A stretch of 64,000 nt of DNA from Calditrichota bacterium. GTDB lineage: Bacteria > Calditrichota > Calditrichia > Calditrichales > J004. Both the position numbers and the translations under genes were made by a program. Shown in pieces: positions 44,640 through 53,414 of this stretch (its first letter is position 1; each line of letters starts with the position of its first letter). The DNA lies in NCBI GenBank assembly GCA_013112635.1, contig JABFGF010000008.1, forward strand, positions 62,001-126,000. The letters run 5' to 3'. The notes below the pieces were generated by a model that worked only from the letters and a program-made list of their open reading frames with translations, was not told the origin of the DNA and did no database searches.

Positions 44640-45371
44640 ATGGCCGAAAAAATATTAATTGTTGATGATAATCCAAGTGTATTAAAGCTTTTAAATATAA
44701 GCTTAACAAAAGCCGGGTATGAAATTGTAGAAGCAGAAAACGGTGAAGAAGCTTTTGTTGCAGCAAATGAAAACCTTCCAGATCTGATTATTTCTGATAT
44801 TATGATGCCACAAATGGATGGCCTGGAGCTTTGCTGGATGATCAGGGAAAACTCCAAAGTGCCAATGGTTCCTTTTATTTTTCTTACATCATTTGATGAT
44901 CCTGAAACAGAAGTAAAGGGTTTCCGCGCAGGTGCAGATAAATATTTGAATAAACCAATCGAGAGAAAAGACTTACTTGAAAAAGTTCAGGAACTACTCG
45001 ACAGGAAGAAAAAGGTTAATGACGTAGCAAAGACAGAACTTGATAATAAGGGATTTGCGGGTGATTTAAGTGACCTCTCAATTGTTGAACTTGTTCAAAT
45101 GCTAAACCTAAATAAAAAATCCGGTGTTTTACATATTAAAGCCGATGTGGATGGTGAAATCTATTTAAAGGATGGCCAACTACACGCTGCAAGTTGCAAG
45201 GGTTTAGATGGTGAAGAGGCTGTTTATAAGCTTGTAGAGCAACTTAAAGGTAAATTTAATTTTGAATTAAGTGACGTTTCAATTGAACGCAATATTAATA
45301 ATTCCACAATGAATGTTATTATGGAAGCATGTCGGATAATGGATGAAAGCCGGCTCGATGGCCAGGGTTAA
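44640..45371 (+). CDS. Response regulator with PATAN (DUF4388) domain
   Basis: A 243-residue protein. The receiver domain is intact (D9/D10, D53 in ISDIMMP, K in LNKPI). Residues about 140-235 form a PATAN domain: FAGDLSDLSIVELVQMLNLNKKSGVLHIK, then GEIYLKDGQLHAASCKGLDGEEAVYKLVE. PATAN response regulators act in surface motility and signalling by protein contact, not DNA binding. It is adjacent to another output-atypical regulator. Confidence 0.88.
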   Translation: MAEKILIVDDNPSVLKLLNISLTKAGYEIVEAENGEEAFVAANENLPDLIISDIMMPQMDGLELCWMIRENSKVPMVPFIFLTSFDDPETEVKGFRAGADKYLNKPIERKDLLEKVQELLDRKKKVNDVAKTELDNKGFAGDLSDLSIVELVQMLNLNKKSGVLHIKADVDGEIYLKDGQLHAASCKGLDGEEAVYKLVEQLKGKFNFELSDVSIERNINNSTMNVIMEACRIMDESRLDGQG

Positions 45372-45487
45372 GCAATAAGACTTTTATTCTCAATTAGGAG
45401 TATCCTCAGAAAACCGAAATGCAACAAGTACCTAACTAACTCAATTTGCATAGTCAATTACTCTAATCATCTTAAAAATTAAACTAA

Positions 45488-46414
45488 ATGTATAAAATTT
45501 TAATATGTGATCCGCTTTCGGACACAGCAGTTGAAATATTGGGCGAAGCGCCTGATTTACAATACACCGAAGCATTCGGATGTTCTGAAAATGATTTGAT
45601 AAAAATTATTCCGGATTACAATGCTGTAATTATTAGAAGTGCAACAACCATTACCAAAAAAATTATTGATAATGCTGATAATTTAAAAGTGATTGGCCGC
45701 GCAGGTTCCGGACTGGATAATGTTGATACAGACTATGCTGCAAAAAAAGGGATTAAAATCCTAAATACACCGGGTACAAATGCACCAGCTGTTGCAGAAT
45801 TAGCTATCGGCCTTCTGTTTGGTTTGGCCCGATCAATACCCGCTGCGGACCAGAGTATGAAAGCCGGTAAATGGGCAAAAAAAGATTTCCCAGGTGTTGA
45901 GTTAAGCGGCAAGACACTTGGTTTAATTGGTTGCGGAACAATTGGTAAGCTTGTAGCTAAAAAAGCATATAACCTGGGAATGGATATTTTAATACACAAC
46001 CGTTCGGATGTAGCAATTGACTCAATCAAATTTAAACAGGTACCACAGAATAAATTGTACGCAAGTAGCGATTTTATTTCAATCCATCTGCCTAAATCGC
46101 CCGAAACAAATAGTTTTATAGGTGCCGCTCAGTTCAACTTAATGAAAGATAATGTGCGAATTGTTAATGTGGCACGCGGTGGAATTGTTAATGAAAAGGA
46201 TTTGCTCGCGGCTCTAAATTCAAATAAAGTTGCAGGAGCAGCAATTGATGTCTATGAAAATGAACCAAATTTTAATAGAGAACTTGCATCGCATCAGAGT
46301 GTGATAGCTACTCCTCATATTGGTGCATCTTCTTATGAATCCCAGCAAAGGGTTGGTGTTAGGATTATTGACCAGGTGTTGGAATTTTTACGATCGAAAT
46401 ATATATTCTTTTAA
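45488..46414 (+). CDS. D-isomer 2-hydroxyacid dehydrogenase (short phosphoglycerate dehydrogenase-like)
   Basis: A 308-residue NAD-dependent dehydrogenase: VIGRAGSGLDNVD, NTPGTNAPAVAELAIGLL, the nucleotide loop LIGCGTIGK, VNVARGGIVNEKDLLAAL (catalytic Arg region), and TPHIGASSYESQQR with the catalytic His. It lacks the ACT domain of long SerA enzymes, matching short 3-phosphoglycerate dehydrogenases. In this position, before PdxS/PdxT, it could feed serine or pyridoxal metabolism. Confidence 0.88.
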   Translation: MYKILICDPLSDTAVEILGEAPDLQYTEAFGCSENDLIKIIPDYNAVIIRSATTITKKIIDNADNLKVIGRAGSGLDNVDTDYAAKKGIKILNTPGTNAPAVAELAIGLLFGLARSIPAADQSMKAGKWAKKDFPGVELSGKTLGLIGCGTIGKLVAKKAYNLGMDILIHNRSDVAIDSIKFKQVPQNKLYASSDFISIHLPKSPETNSFIGAAQFNLMKDNVRIVNVARGGIVNEKDLLAALNSNKVAGAAIDVYENEPNFNRELASHQSVIATPHIGASSYESQQRVGVRIIDQVLEFLRSKYIFF

Positions 46415-46462
46415 ACCAAATTATTCTCGATTTGGGACAAATATTAAATCAGGAGTTTTAAA

Positions 46463-47344
46463 ATGTTAAGCAAAGAGTTTAAATTGAAAATTGGTCTGGC
46501 GGAAATGCTTAAGGGTGGCGTTATAATGGATGTAACAAACCCAACACAGGCCAAAATTGCTGAAGATGCAGGAGCTGTTGCCGTAATGGCCCTGGAACGT
46601 ATTCCTGCAGATATAAGGGCTGATGGAGGGGTTGCCCGAATGTCAAGCCCAAAAATGATACGGGATATCCAGGCCGTAGTTTCCATTCCTGTGATGGCTA
46701 AATGTCGTATCGGCCACTTTGCTGAAGCACAGGTTTTACAATCTTTGGGAATTGACTTCATCGATGAAAGTGAAGTTTTGACACCTGCCGATGATGTGAA
46801 CCATGTTTGGAAACATAGTTTTAAAGTGCCGTTTGTTTGTGGTTGCAGAAATCTTGGAGAAGCGTTACGACGCATTTCAGAAGGAGCAGCAATGATCCGA
46901 ACAAAAGGCGAAGCCGGATCCGGAAATATTGTTGAGGCTGTTCGTCATATGCGTACAGTAATGTCTGAAATGAAAAAAGTTCAATCATTGGATGAGCATG
47001 AAGTAGTTACATTTGCAAAAAATATTGGAGCTCCGGTTGAATTGGTGCTATCTGTCCGCGAAACAGGAAAATTACCTGTTCCTAATTTTTCAGCAGGAGG
47101 AATAGCAACACCTGCTGATGCTTCTTTGATGATGCAGCTTGGTGCAGAAACCGTTTTTGTAGGTAGTGGAATATTTAAGTCTTCTGATCCGGAGAACAGG
47201 GCAAAAGCTATTGTAAGTGCTACAACACATTTTGATGATGCTGATGCGGTTTGCAAAGCAAGTGAAGCATTGGGCGAAGCTATGCCAGGCTTGGAAATAA
47301 GTTCAATCCCTGAAGATGAATTATTACAAAAACGGGGATGGTAA
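46463..47344 (+). CDS. pdxS: Pyridoxal 5'-phosphate synthase lyase subunit
   Basis: This 293-residue protein is of the highly conserved PdxS/SNZ family: [37 protein letters not shown], Schiff-base K80 in [10 protein letters not shown], and [16 protein letters not shown]. With PdxT it makes PLP from ribose 5-phosphate, glyceraldehyde 3-phosphate and glutamine. AGGAG precedes the ATG, and the PdxT gene begins at the next base after its stop. Confidence 0.97.
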   Translation: MLSKEFKLKIGLAEMLKGGVIMDVTNPTQAKIAEDAGAVAVMALERIPADIRADGGVARMSSPKMIRDIQAVVSIPVMAKCRIGHFAEAQVLQSLGIDFIDESEVLTPADDVNHVWKHSFKVPFVCGCRNLGEALRRISEGAAMIRTKGEAGSGNIVEAVRHMRTVMSEMKKVQSLDEHEVVTFAKNIGAPVELVLSVRETGKLPVPNFSAGGIATPADASLMMQLGAETVFVGSGIFKSSDPENRAKAIVSATTHFDDADAVCKASEALGEAMPGLEISSIPEDELLQKRGW

Positions 47345-47911
47345 TTGGCCGTAATTGGAGTTTTAGCACTACAAGGTGATTTTGAAAAACATGCGATAAT
47401 TGTTCAAAAACTGGGATTCGAAGCCAGATTGGTAAAAGATGCAAAATCACTAAAACAGTGTGAGCGCTTGATTATACCCGGTGGTGAATCAACAACTTTT
47501 CTGAAGTTAATTGACCGCTTGAATTTGAGAGACGAGCTTAAAACATTTGGAAAAACCAAGCCAGTATTTGGAACCTGTGCCGGTTTGATAATTTTGGCCG
47601 ATAAGGTTGAAAACGATAGTTTTGACACTCTGGGATTAATTGATATTTCAGTTTCAAGAAATGCATATGGCCGACAAATTGATTCATTTTGTGATACAGT
47701 TAAATTAGGCTTTGACAAAGACAATACATTTGAAGCATTTTTTATACGCGCGCCAAAAATACTTGAATGCCATGGTTCTGTAAAACCCCTTGCATACCAT
47801 AATGATGACATTGTAATGGCGGCTAATGGCAATATTTTAGTCGCTTCTTTTCATCCAGAATTGACAGACGATTTACGAATACACGATTTTTTCCTCAATC
47901 ATTTCTCTTAA
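47345..47911 (+). CDS. pdxT: Pyridoxal 5'-phosphate synthase glutaminase subunit
   Basis: A 188-residue class I glutaminase: IGVLALQGDFEKH at the start, IPGGEST, nucleophile C78 in FGTCAGLI, and H170/E172 in SFHPELTDD. It supplies ammonia to PdxS. The start is TTG directly after the PdxS stop, which suggests translational coupling. Confidence 0.96.
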   Translation: MAVIGVLALQGDFEKHAIIVQKLGFEARLVKDAKSLKQCERLIIPGGESTTFLKLIDRLNLRDELKTFGKTKPVFGTCAGLIILADKVENDSFDTLGLIDISVSRNAYGRQIDSFCDTVKLGFDKDNTFEAFFIRAPKILECHGSVKPLAYHNDDIVMAANGNILVASFHPELTDDLRIHDFFLNHFS

Positions 47912-47979
47912 ATTCCGAAAAACCTCAATAGTTTTGATTTGTAACGGATCTCTAACACCTAAAATATTACATTATTGTT

Positions 47980-48300
47980 TTGGAAAATAAACCGATAGTA
48001 GTTTTATCTACAACGCCGGATTTAAAGTGTGCAAAAGAAATTGCGCATTTATTAGTTCAAAAGAAGAAAGCGGCATGTTGTAATATTATCCCAAATATAA
48101 TATCTGTTTATGAATGGGATTCAAAAATAAATGAGGATAACGAATATTTACTTATAATAAAAAGTACTTCCGGAAAATATAAGGATCTTGAGCAATTAAT
48201 TATTTCTAATCATCCTTACGATTTACCGGAAATTATTAGTGTAGATATCGAAAAAGGTTATCCTGCTTATATGAATTGGATTATTGAAAGTACAAGGTAA
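47980..48300 (+). CDS. cutA: CutA-family divalent cation tolerance protein
   Basis: A 106-residue protein with the CutA core: VVLSTTPDLKCAKEIAHLLVQKKKAACCNII, then SVYEWDSKINEDNEYLLIIKS and HPYDLPEIISVDIEKGYPAYMNWI. CutA forms stable trimers resembling PII proteins; it was named for copper tolerance but its exact role is unclear. The start is TTG at 47980. The eIF-2B-like gene starts 4 bases after its stop. Confidence 0.93.
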   Translation: MENKPIVVLSTTPDLKCAKEIAHLLVQKKKAACCNIIPNIISVYEWDSKINEDNEYLLIIKSTSGKYKDLEQLIISNHPYDLPEIISVDIEKGYPAYMNWIIESTR

Positions 48301-48304
48301 GAAA

Positions 48305-49195
48305 ATGACATTGAATATTTCTGAGATTCGTAATGATAATAGATCGGGGTCATTTACCCTGACAATGAACACTTTAAAACTGTTTAAGAAATATCTGAAT
48401 GAGAAGAAAAAATCTAATACTGATGCTGAAACAGTTTTTGAAGAAATGCAAATTGCTGCAAAAAACCTTATTAAGCATCAATCTAATATGGTCTTACTGA
48501 GAAAGGCTAATAACTCTCTTATTTCTTATTTTAAAAGGTTGTTAAAATCTGATAAAAATCCTGCAGAGCTATTTTCAGCCCTTGTAGAAAAAATTGAACT
48601 ACTCGAAGAGGAATATCAAAACAATATTGATGTAATTGCCTCTAGCGGAGCAAAGCTGATCACTAATTTTAATAAAATACTTACTTATAGTAATAGCACT
48701 GTTGCAACTGATATTTTGAAAAAAGCAGATTCGCAAAAAAGAAAGTTTGAAGTATTTTGCCTGAAAAGCGATCCTCCCGGCGAGGGTGTTGAACTCGCAA
48801 AAAATTTAAATGAATTGGGAATTAAAACGACAATTGTTACAGATTCCCAGGCTGGTGTAATTATGAATGATATGAACCTGGTAATTATAGGGGCTGATCG
48901 ATTATATGAAAAGGGATTTGTAAACAAATCTGGCACATTGGCCGTATGCCTTTTAGCAAAACATTTTAATATTCCAGTTTACTTAGCAGTTGAGACTACA
49001 AAAATTCTAAAAGAAACAGAAAGATCCATAAAAGATATTGAGCGGGACACAAAAGAAGTGTATACTGGGGATGAAAGCATTTCCGTAGTAAACAGTTATT
49101 ATGAAAAGATTCCATTAACACTCGTTCATAAAGTAATTAGTGAGCAAGGTGTGTTTGAAACACCGGAATTTTCAAGTTGGTATTTGGGGGATTAG
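48305..49195 (+). CDS. eIF-2B alpha/beta/delta-like protein
   Basis: A protein of 296 residues. The C-terminal half has the family Rossmann-like fold: LTYSNSTVATDILKKA, KSDPPGEGVELAKNLNELGIKTTIVTDSQAG, MNLVIIGADRLYEKGFVNKSGTLAVCLLAKHFNIPVYLAVETTKI. Relatives include methylthioribose-1-phosphate isomerase and ribose-1,5-bisphosphate isomerase. Bacterial stand-alone copies are usually uncharacterised sugar-phosphate isomerases. I use the ATG at 48305; the upstream extension overlaps the cutA gene. Confidence 0.85.
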   Translation: MTLNISEIRNDNRSGSFTLTMNTLKLFKKYLNEKKKSNTDAETVFEEMQIAAKNLIKHQSNMVLLRKANNSLISYFKRLLKSDKNPAELFSALVEKIELLEEEYQNNIDVIASSGAKLITNFNKILTYSNSTVATDILKKADSQKRKFEVFCLKSDPPGEGVELAKNLNELGIKTTIVTDSQAGVIMNDMNLVIIGADRLYEKGFVNKSGTLAVCLLAKHFNIPVYLAVETTKILKETERSIKDIERDTKEVYTGDESISVVNSYYEKIPLTLVHKVISEQGVFETPEFSSWYLGD

Positions 49196-49381
49196 ATGGT
49201 AAACGGCACATTCTTTACTAAACTAAAATCAAAAAAAGCGTTGGAGTTACCCGCTGAAATAATTAATGGGTTGTCCCTGGAAGAAGGGGATAAAATTGAA
49301 GTTCATATAAAAAAAATTAAGACCAGAAGAATGGATATTAAAATTAGCCGAAATCCATTAAGCAAAATTTTAGATTTGTAA
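49196..49381 (+). CDS. AbrB/MazE-like small DNA-binding protein, possible antitoxin
   Basis: A 61-residue protein with a swapped-hairpin AbrB pattern: LKSKKALELPAEIINGLSLEEGDKIEVHIKK, then a basic tail. It begins directly after the stop of the previous gene and lies 26 bases before a PIN-domain gene. This order fits an AbrB-type antitoxin with a VapC-type toxin. The short size and divergent sequence leave room for an unrelated role. Confidence 0.65.
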   Translation: MVNGTFFTKLKSKKALELPAEIINGLSLEEGDKIEVHIKKIKTRRMDIKISRNPLSKILDL

Positions 49382-49407
49382 ATGTAAATTGAGATTCATT
49401 TTCTACT

Positions 49408-49842
49408 ATGAAAAAAAACAGTATAGTGTTTATTGACAAAACGGCCTGGATTGCATTATTAGATAAGACTAATCCTAATTATGAAGCGGCACGTGTCTAT
49501 TTCGAAAACCTTCTTGCCCAAAATGCACGGTTGGTTACTAATAATTATTGTGTCGATGAAACAGTTTCATTTTTGCGTTCGACCTTAGGAAATGATCTGG
49601 CAACAAAATTTATGTTGATTATCGATGAAAGTGTTCTATCAATTAATCTTCGCGTTGATTGGATTTCAAGAAGGATTAGACGAAACGCACTTAATAATTT
49701 TTTGAAGAGTTCAAACTCAGAACTAAGCCTAAACCACTTTTTTATTTACGAATCTATAAAAAGGAAAAGAGTGGATTTTATTTTTTCGTATGATACCAAT
49801 CTGAAAAACTTCGATTTTCCTGTAATGCCACAAAACATTTAG
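49408..49842 (+). CDS. PIN-domain ribonuclease, VapC-like
   Basis: A 144-residue PIN-fold protein: FIDKTAWIALLDKTNPNYEAA (first acidic residue), TNNYCVDETVSFLR (second), and a last acidic block at FIFSYDTNLKNFDF. PIN toxins of VapBC modules cut tRNA or rRNA; single-copy chromosomal members can also process housekeeping RNA. The first block has DKTAW rather than DTSAW. It is packed between the AbrB-like gene and a YqeB-like gene. Confidence 0.75.
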   Translation: MKKNSIVFIDKTAWIALLDKTNPNYEAARVYFENLLAQNARLVTNNYCVDETVSFLRSTLGNDLATKFMLIIDESVLSINLRVDWISRRIRRNALNNFLKSSNSELSLNHFFIYESIKRKRVDFIFSYDTNLKNFDFPVMPQNI

Positions 49843-49850
49843 CTGCCGCA

Positions 49851-50660
49851 ATGAAAAAGTTATTGATTATTGGTACGAACGATATTGCTACAGCCTGTGC
49901 AACCCGCCTTTATAGAGCTGGATTTTCTATTTGTATTATTAGCCGGGATATTTCTTTTGACTTAAATAGTTTTAGAAATTTCAGTGTCACTTTAAAGAAT
50001 GGATCTAAAACAATTGAAAATATAAAAGCAATTTCTTTTGCTGATTTTATATTTCATAACACCGAATCTGCAAATCTGTCAATTAATCACTTTGTTGATT
50101 TTGTTTTACAAGACAGACAAATTCCTGTTTTGAGTAAGGACGATTCAAAATCTATCAATTTAAGTAAATTCGAATTCTGTATTAATTGTGATGATGACTT
50201 ATTTAATAACCTCGAAGTTAGTATAAATTTACCTGTAATTTCCTGTACAAAAACTGAAATCATTCAGGCTGATTATAAAGTAATAAGCCAGGGTGAACAT
50301 TTAGGGCGAGTTAAATATCCCTTCCTTGATTTTCCTGAGGTAGAAAATGAAATAGAAGACACTTTATTTATAAAAAGTCTGGAAGAAGGAATTTTTATCG
50401 CCGAGAAAGCTGCTGGTGAAAAAGTAATAAAGGATGAAAAGATAGCAACCGTTGGAAACATTGAAGTTTATTCCGGTTTCACTGGATATATAACGGGAGT
50501 AATAAGCAGTGGTTTAATAGTGTCAAAGGATTTGAAAATATTCAGTTTATCGCACAATAAGCCTAAAGGGGATATTTTGCAACTCCCGGCAGAAACCTTT
50601 GCAATTGCCGGAGGTGTTTTGGAAGCGGTACTATTTCATAATAATCTTAATGAAAAATAA
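49851..50660 (+). CDS. YqeB/EF2563-like molybdenum hydroxylase accessory protein
   Basis: A 269-residue protein. The N-terminus is a Rossmann-like domain (LLIIGTNDIATACATRLYRAGFSICII). Later HLGRVKYPF and a C-terminal segment, GFTGYITGVISSGLIVSKDLKIFSLS, are followed by AGGVLEAVL. This fits the YqeB (EF2563) family, known for association with selenium-dependent molybdenum hydroxylases. No such enzyme or selenium gene lies nearby, so the assignment is moderate. It starts 8 bases after the PIN gene. Confidence 0.6.
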   Translation: MKKLLIIGTNDIATACATRLYRAGFSICIISRDISFDLNSFRNFSVTLKNGSKTIENIKAISFADFIFHNTESANLSINHFVDFVLQDRQIPVLSKDDSKSINLSKFEFCINCDDDLFNNLEVSINLPVISCTKTEIIQADYKVISQGEHLGRVKYPFLDFPEVENEIEDTLFIKSLEEGIFIAEKAAGEKVIKDEKIATVGNIEVYSGFTGYITGVISSGLIVSKDLKIFSLSHNKPKGDILQLPAETFAIAGGVLEAVLFHNNLNEK

Positions 50661-50734
50661 GTTAAAAAAACTTAAACTAATTGTTGACAGGTTTATAAAA
50701 GAATCTTAAATTAAAAGCTCTATTTTTAAATGGA

Positions 50735-50807
50735 GAGTCAGTAGCTCAGTTGGTAGAGCAGTGGCCTTTTAAGCCATTGGTCCGGGGTTCGAGTCCCCGC
50801 TGACTCA
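50735..50807 (+). tRNA. tRNA-Lys (anticodon TTT)
   Basis: A 73-base cloverleaf is visible. The acceptor stem GAGTCAG pairs with CTGACTC, the D arm is GCTC/GAGC, and the anticodon stem GTGGC/GCCAT encloses the loop CTTTTAA with anticodon TTT at 50768-50770. The T arm is CGGGG-TTCGAGT-CCCCG. Discriminator base is A; CCA is not encoded. Confidence 0.97.
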
Positions 50808-50815
50808 CAGACTTT

Positions 50816-50851
50816 AAGCCTTGTAAATATTATATTTACAAGGCTTTTTTT
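50816..50851 (+). terminator. Rho-independent terminator after tRNA-Lys
   Basis: A perfect 14-bp stem (AAGCCTTGTAAATA/TATTTACAAGGCTT) with a 3-base loop runs into seven T. It is the strongest hairpin in the window. Confidence 0.93.
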
Positions 50852-51065
50852 ATATATTTCAGAAGTTTAATCAGGGTTGCTTAAACTCTCAAATACACTT
50901 GGTTTATTTGGATTGTATTTCACTTGAAATTCAAAGCTTTATTATAACATTTGATTTCTTAAATTTTATAACATATAATAAATGCGTTAAACCTACTTAT
51001 TCTCCCGGATTTTGATTTTTTCTATACTCAGACTATTTCTCATTTTATTGCTTCTATTGGTCAAA

Positions 51066-51103
51066 ATGTAACATATCTGTTAAAATATGTAACATATCTG
51101 TTA
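51066..51103. promoter_or_regulatory. Tandem dyad: two copies of a 17-bp box with 21-bp period
   Basis: ATGTAACATATCTGTTA occurs at 51066-51082 and again at 51087-51103. Each copy contains the dyad TAACA-N4-TGTTA. The 21-bp period is two helical turns, so both sites face the same side of DNA. The pair lies 89-101 bases before the sigma-like gene. A related pair is found at 60144. Confidence 0.7.
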
Positions 51104-51203
51104 GACAAATTGCTTTGATTTTGTAACCATATAGAAAAACGAACTTGAAAAAAGACAGATTATATTTTTATACTTTTTTTATTTGCAAAATATGGGGTTT
51201 TTG

Positions 51204-51824
51204 ATGAGTTCATTCGGTTCTGAAACTTCTTTTCAATCTTTAATCACGCTTTGCCAGGATCCATCGCTAAAGGGATATCAAGGCGCATGGCGTGAATTTT
51301 TAAGACGCTATAAACAAAGAATCTATCAAATTGTTTTTTACCGTTGCGACTCCTGGCAATCACCAAGAGTAAAAACACAGCTCAAAGATATTGTGAATGA
51401 TATAGTTTCGCTGGTTTTTAAGGATTTGCCGAAAAGCATTAAAAACTATAGGGAAGTTTCGAAAGAAAAAATCTTTTTGCTCTGGCTTACAACTATATGC
51501 AATAGAGCCGTCAGCTTTTATTTTAAAGATCGCTACATCGATATTATCTCTAATTACCAAATTGATGATTACCCTGAAATTGTTGGAGATTTGCCGCTTG
51601 ATAACCGCTGGGAATTATTTGAATTGATTACTGATGTTCTGACACGAGATAGTTCCCATAAAAGGAATGTACAACGGGATTTGGTGATTTTTCTTTTATA
51701 TACCATTGGGAATTTTAAGGAGGAAGAGATAAAGAAACACCATTGTTTTAAAGAAATTGGTCCACGAGTAGTTGAAGTAACTGTAAGCAGAAAAAGAAAA
51801 ATTTTAAAAGAAAACTTAAATTGA
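51204..51824 (+). CDS. Divergent sigma-factor-like protein
   Basis: About 206 residues. FQSLITLCQDPSLKGYQGAWREFLRRYKQRIYQIV resembles sigma region 2.1, and DIVNDIVSLVFKDLPKSIKNY with FLLWLTTICNRAVSFYF resembles regions 2.2-2.4 of ECF-type factors. The C-terminal part (RDLVIFLLYTIGNFKEEEI and on) could be a weak region 4. The match is by pattern and uncertain. Starts are ambiguous: TTG 51183, ATG 51192 and ATG 51204, the last with GGGG in front. It lies downstream of the tandem dyad and begins a cluster with membrane and CHAT proteins. Confidence 0.55.
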   Translation: MSSFGSETSFQSLITLCQDPSLKGYQGAWREFLRRYKQRIYQIVFYRCDSWQSPRVKTQLKDIVNDIVSLVFKDLPKSIKNYREVSKEKIFLLWLTTICNRAVSFYFKDRYIDIISNYQIDDYPEIVGDLPLDNRWELFELITDVLTRDSSHKRNVQRDLVIFLLYTIGNFKEEEIKKHHCFKEIGPRVVEVTVSRKRKILKENLN

Positions 51825-51880
51825 TTGAGAGTTTTTAGGTTGTTTTGCACACTATATTAGTACGCAGGGGGCAGCAAAAC

Positions 51881-52273
51881 ATGTATTTTAATGAAGTCAA
51901 TCTTGGCGAGGCTTTAGCAATTCTTGATGGAATTCAGGCAAAGCGCATTAATGTTTCTGATGACCACTTTTCCCAATCCGTACAAGCACATTTAAATAAA
52001 CTGCAGATAAGGGCTTCATCAGTTACAAAAACATTTTCCTCGGAAACATTGTACGAAATTAACTCCCTTGATTCTTCCAAAGAAACCCAACTGGAAGATT
52101 GTTTTATTTACCTGTTTATAACAAGCAAAGATACTTTGTACTGCGAATCATTTTATAAAGCTGTCTCCTCTTCTTTTACAATATTTGAAAAATTCTGCAC
52201 TGTATATAAAGACTTTTTAAATACTCAGGCGCAACTTGAAAATCTTAAACAAAAACAGAGAGAATCAATTTGA
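51881..52273 (+). CDS. Hypothetical protein between sigma-like and TPR genes
   Basis: About 130 residues from the ATG at 51881, which follows a G-rich sequence; an upstream in-frame TTG at 51845 is less likely. No family is recognised. The middle is Ser/Thr-rich, and the C-terminus is a helix rich in Gln and Lys (AQLENLKQKQRES). Its stop overlaps the start of the next gene (TTGA), so the two are translationally coupled. In this position a partner of the sigma-like factor is plausible. Confidence 0.55.
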   Translation: MYFNEVNLGEALAILDGIQAKRINVSDDHFSQSVQAHLNKLQIRASSVTKTFSSETLYEINSLDSSKETQLEDCFIYLFITSKDTLYCESFYKAVSSSFTIFEKFCTVYKDFLNTQAQLENLKQKQRESI

Positions 52274-53394
52274 GAATATCAACTGACCAAATACAAAAAT
52301 ATATACACGGCACGCTGGATAGCAACGAGGCATCAGACCTTGAACGACTATTTAACAGCGATGATTCCTACAAGTTGTTGGCAAAGATTTTAAAATCTTG
52401 TAAAAAACAATTCCCGCTATATAAAGAAAATGGTTTTAGTAACATATCCTTTGACCAGATTGATAATATAATCCTGCAATGTTTAACGGATAAGATTTCC
52501 TCGGATAATTGTAACCTTCTGCTCAGTGCCTTAAATAGTGAGTATGATTTTTTAGAGAAACTCATAACCAGGATTAAGTGCAATGTGATGACAGCGGCTG
52601 AGAGTGAGAATGTGGCCCTTGAAGGAATCGAGATGTTTGCCGATGACACATTATTAGAACAAATGGATATAAAACCAAAACCAGCGCAGCTCCTAATAGA
52701 AGGGCTGGAGAGTAAGGAACCAAGCCGTAAAAGTTTTATCCAAAAAATAGAAGGTTTTGTTAATTCATTGGTTATACCTAAACCGGCTTATTATCTGGTG
52801 CCGATTGTTTTGATCGGTATAACAGTCTTTGTTGGACAACCAGTATATTCTAATTGGCAAAGTGATAAATTAACCAGACAAAGCTTAGCGCTTCTCGTTG
52901 AGAATTTTGAAATAGCTGATGGCACACCACGACCTACAGGTGGTTTCGACTATCAAGTTTGGGGAATGGTTAGAGGTGGTAAAGAAGGGACAAAGCTTGA
53001 TATAGAAAAACTGCTCAAAGAAGCCATTGATTTAAACAAAGAAAATGTTAGTGCTCATTTATATTTGGGAACTTGGTTCTCATTTCAAAAACAATATGAT
53101 AAAGCAAAAAAACAATATGAGATTGCCCTACACCTTTCACCTGAAAATGCTGAACTTTTTAACGAGCTTGGACAACTGGAATTCATTAAAGGCAATTTAA
53201 AAGAAGCAGAGGCTTATTTTTTAAATACCCTGGAAATGGATCAACAAAACCTCGAAGCACGATATAACCTTGGCTTGGTTTATTCAATAATGGGAATGCA
53301 AACCCAGGCAAAAATTGAATGGCAGAAATATTTAAAAACAGATAGTCTCAGTATTTGGAAAGATGTTGTTCAGGATTTATTGAGTGAAAAATAA
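52270..53394 (+). CDS. Single-pass membrane protein with C-terminal TPR domain
   Basis: A 374-residue protein. The first 170 residues are cytoplasmic and helical; the opening RISTDQIQKYIHGTLDSNEASDLERLFNSDD resembles the start of anti-sigma factors. One transmembrane helix follows (about 172-190, YYLVPIVLIGITVFVG), then tetratricopeptide repeats from about 238 (ENVSAHLYLGTWFSFQKQYDKAKKQYEIALHLSPENAELFNELGQLEF and on). The layout fits a membrane anti-sigma factor with a periplasmic TPR sensor, next to a sigma-like gene. The start is TTG in a four-base overlap with the preceding stop. Confidence 0.65.
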   Translation: MRISTDQIQKYIHGTLDSNEASDLERLFNSDDSYKLLAKILKSCKKQFPLYKENGFSNISFDQIDNIILQCLTDKISSDNCNLLLSALNSEYDFLEKLITRIKCNVMTAAESENVALEGIEMFADDTLLEQMDIKPKPAQLLIEGLESKEPSRKSFIQKIEGFVNSLVIPKPAYYLVPIVLIGITVFVGQPVYSNWQSDKLTRQSLALLVENFEIADGTPRPTGGFDYQVWGMVRGGKEGTKLDIEKLLKEAIDLNKENVSAHLYLGTWFSFQKQYDKAKKQYEIALHLSPENAELFNELGQLEFIKGNLKEAEAYFLNTLEMDQQNLEARYNLGLVYSIMGMQTQAKIEWQKYLKTDSLSIWKDVVQDLLSEK

Positions 53395-53414
53395 ATTTAA
53401 ACAATGGGGGCAAG

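Noticed and set aside
51009-51065. Phage or integrative element inserted at tRNA-Lys
   Set aside because: No integrase gene and no direct repeat of the tRNA 3' end were seen downstream in the window.
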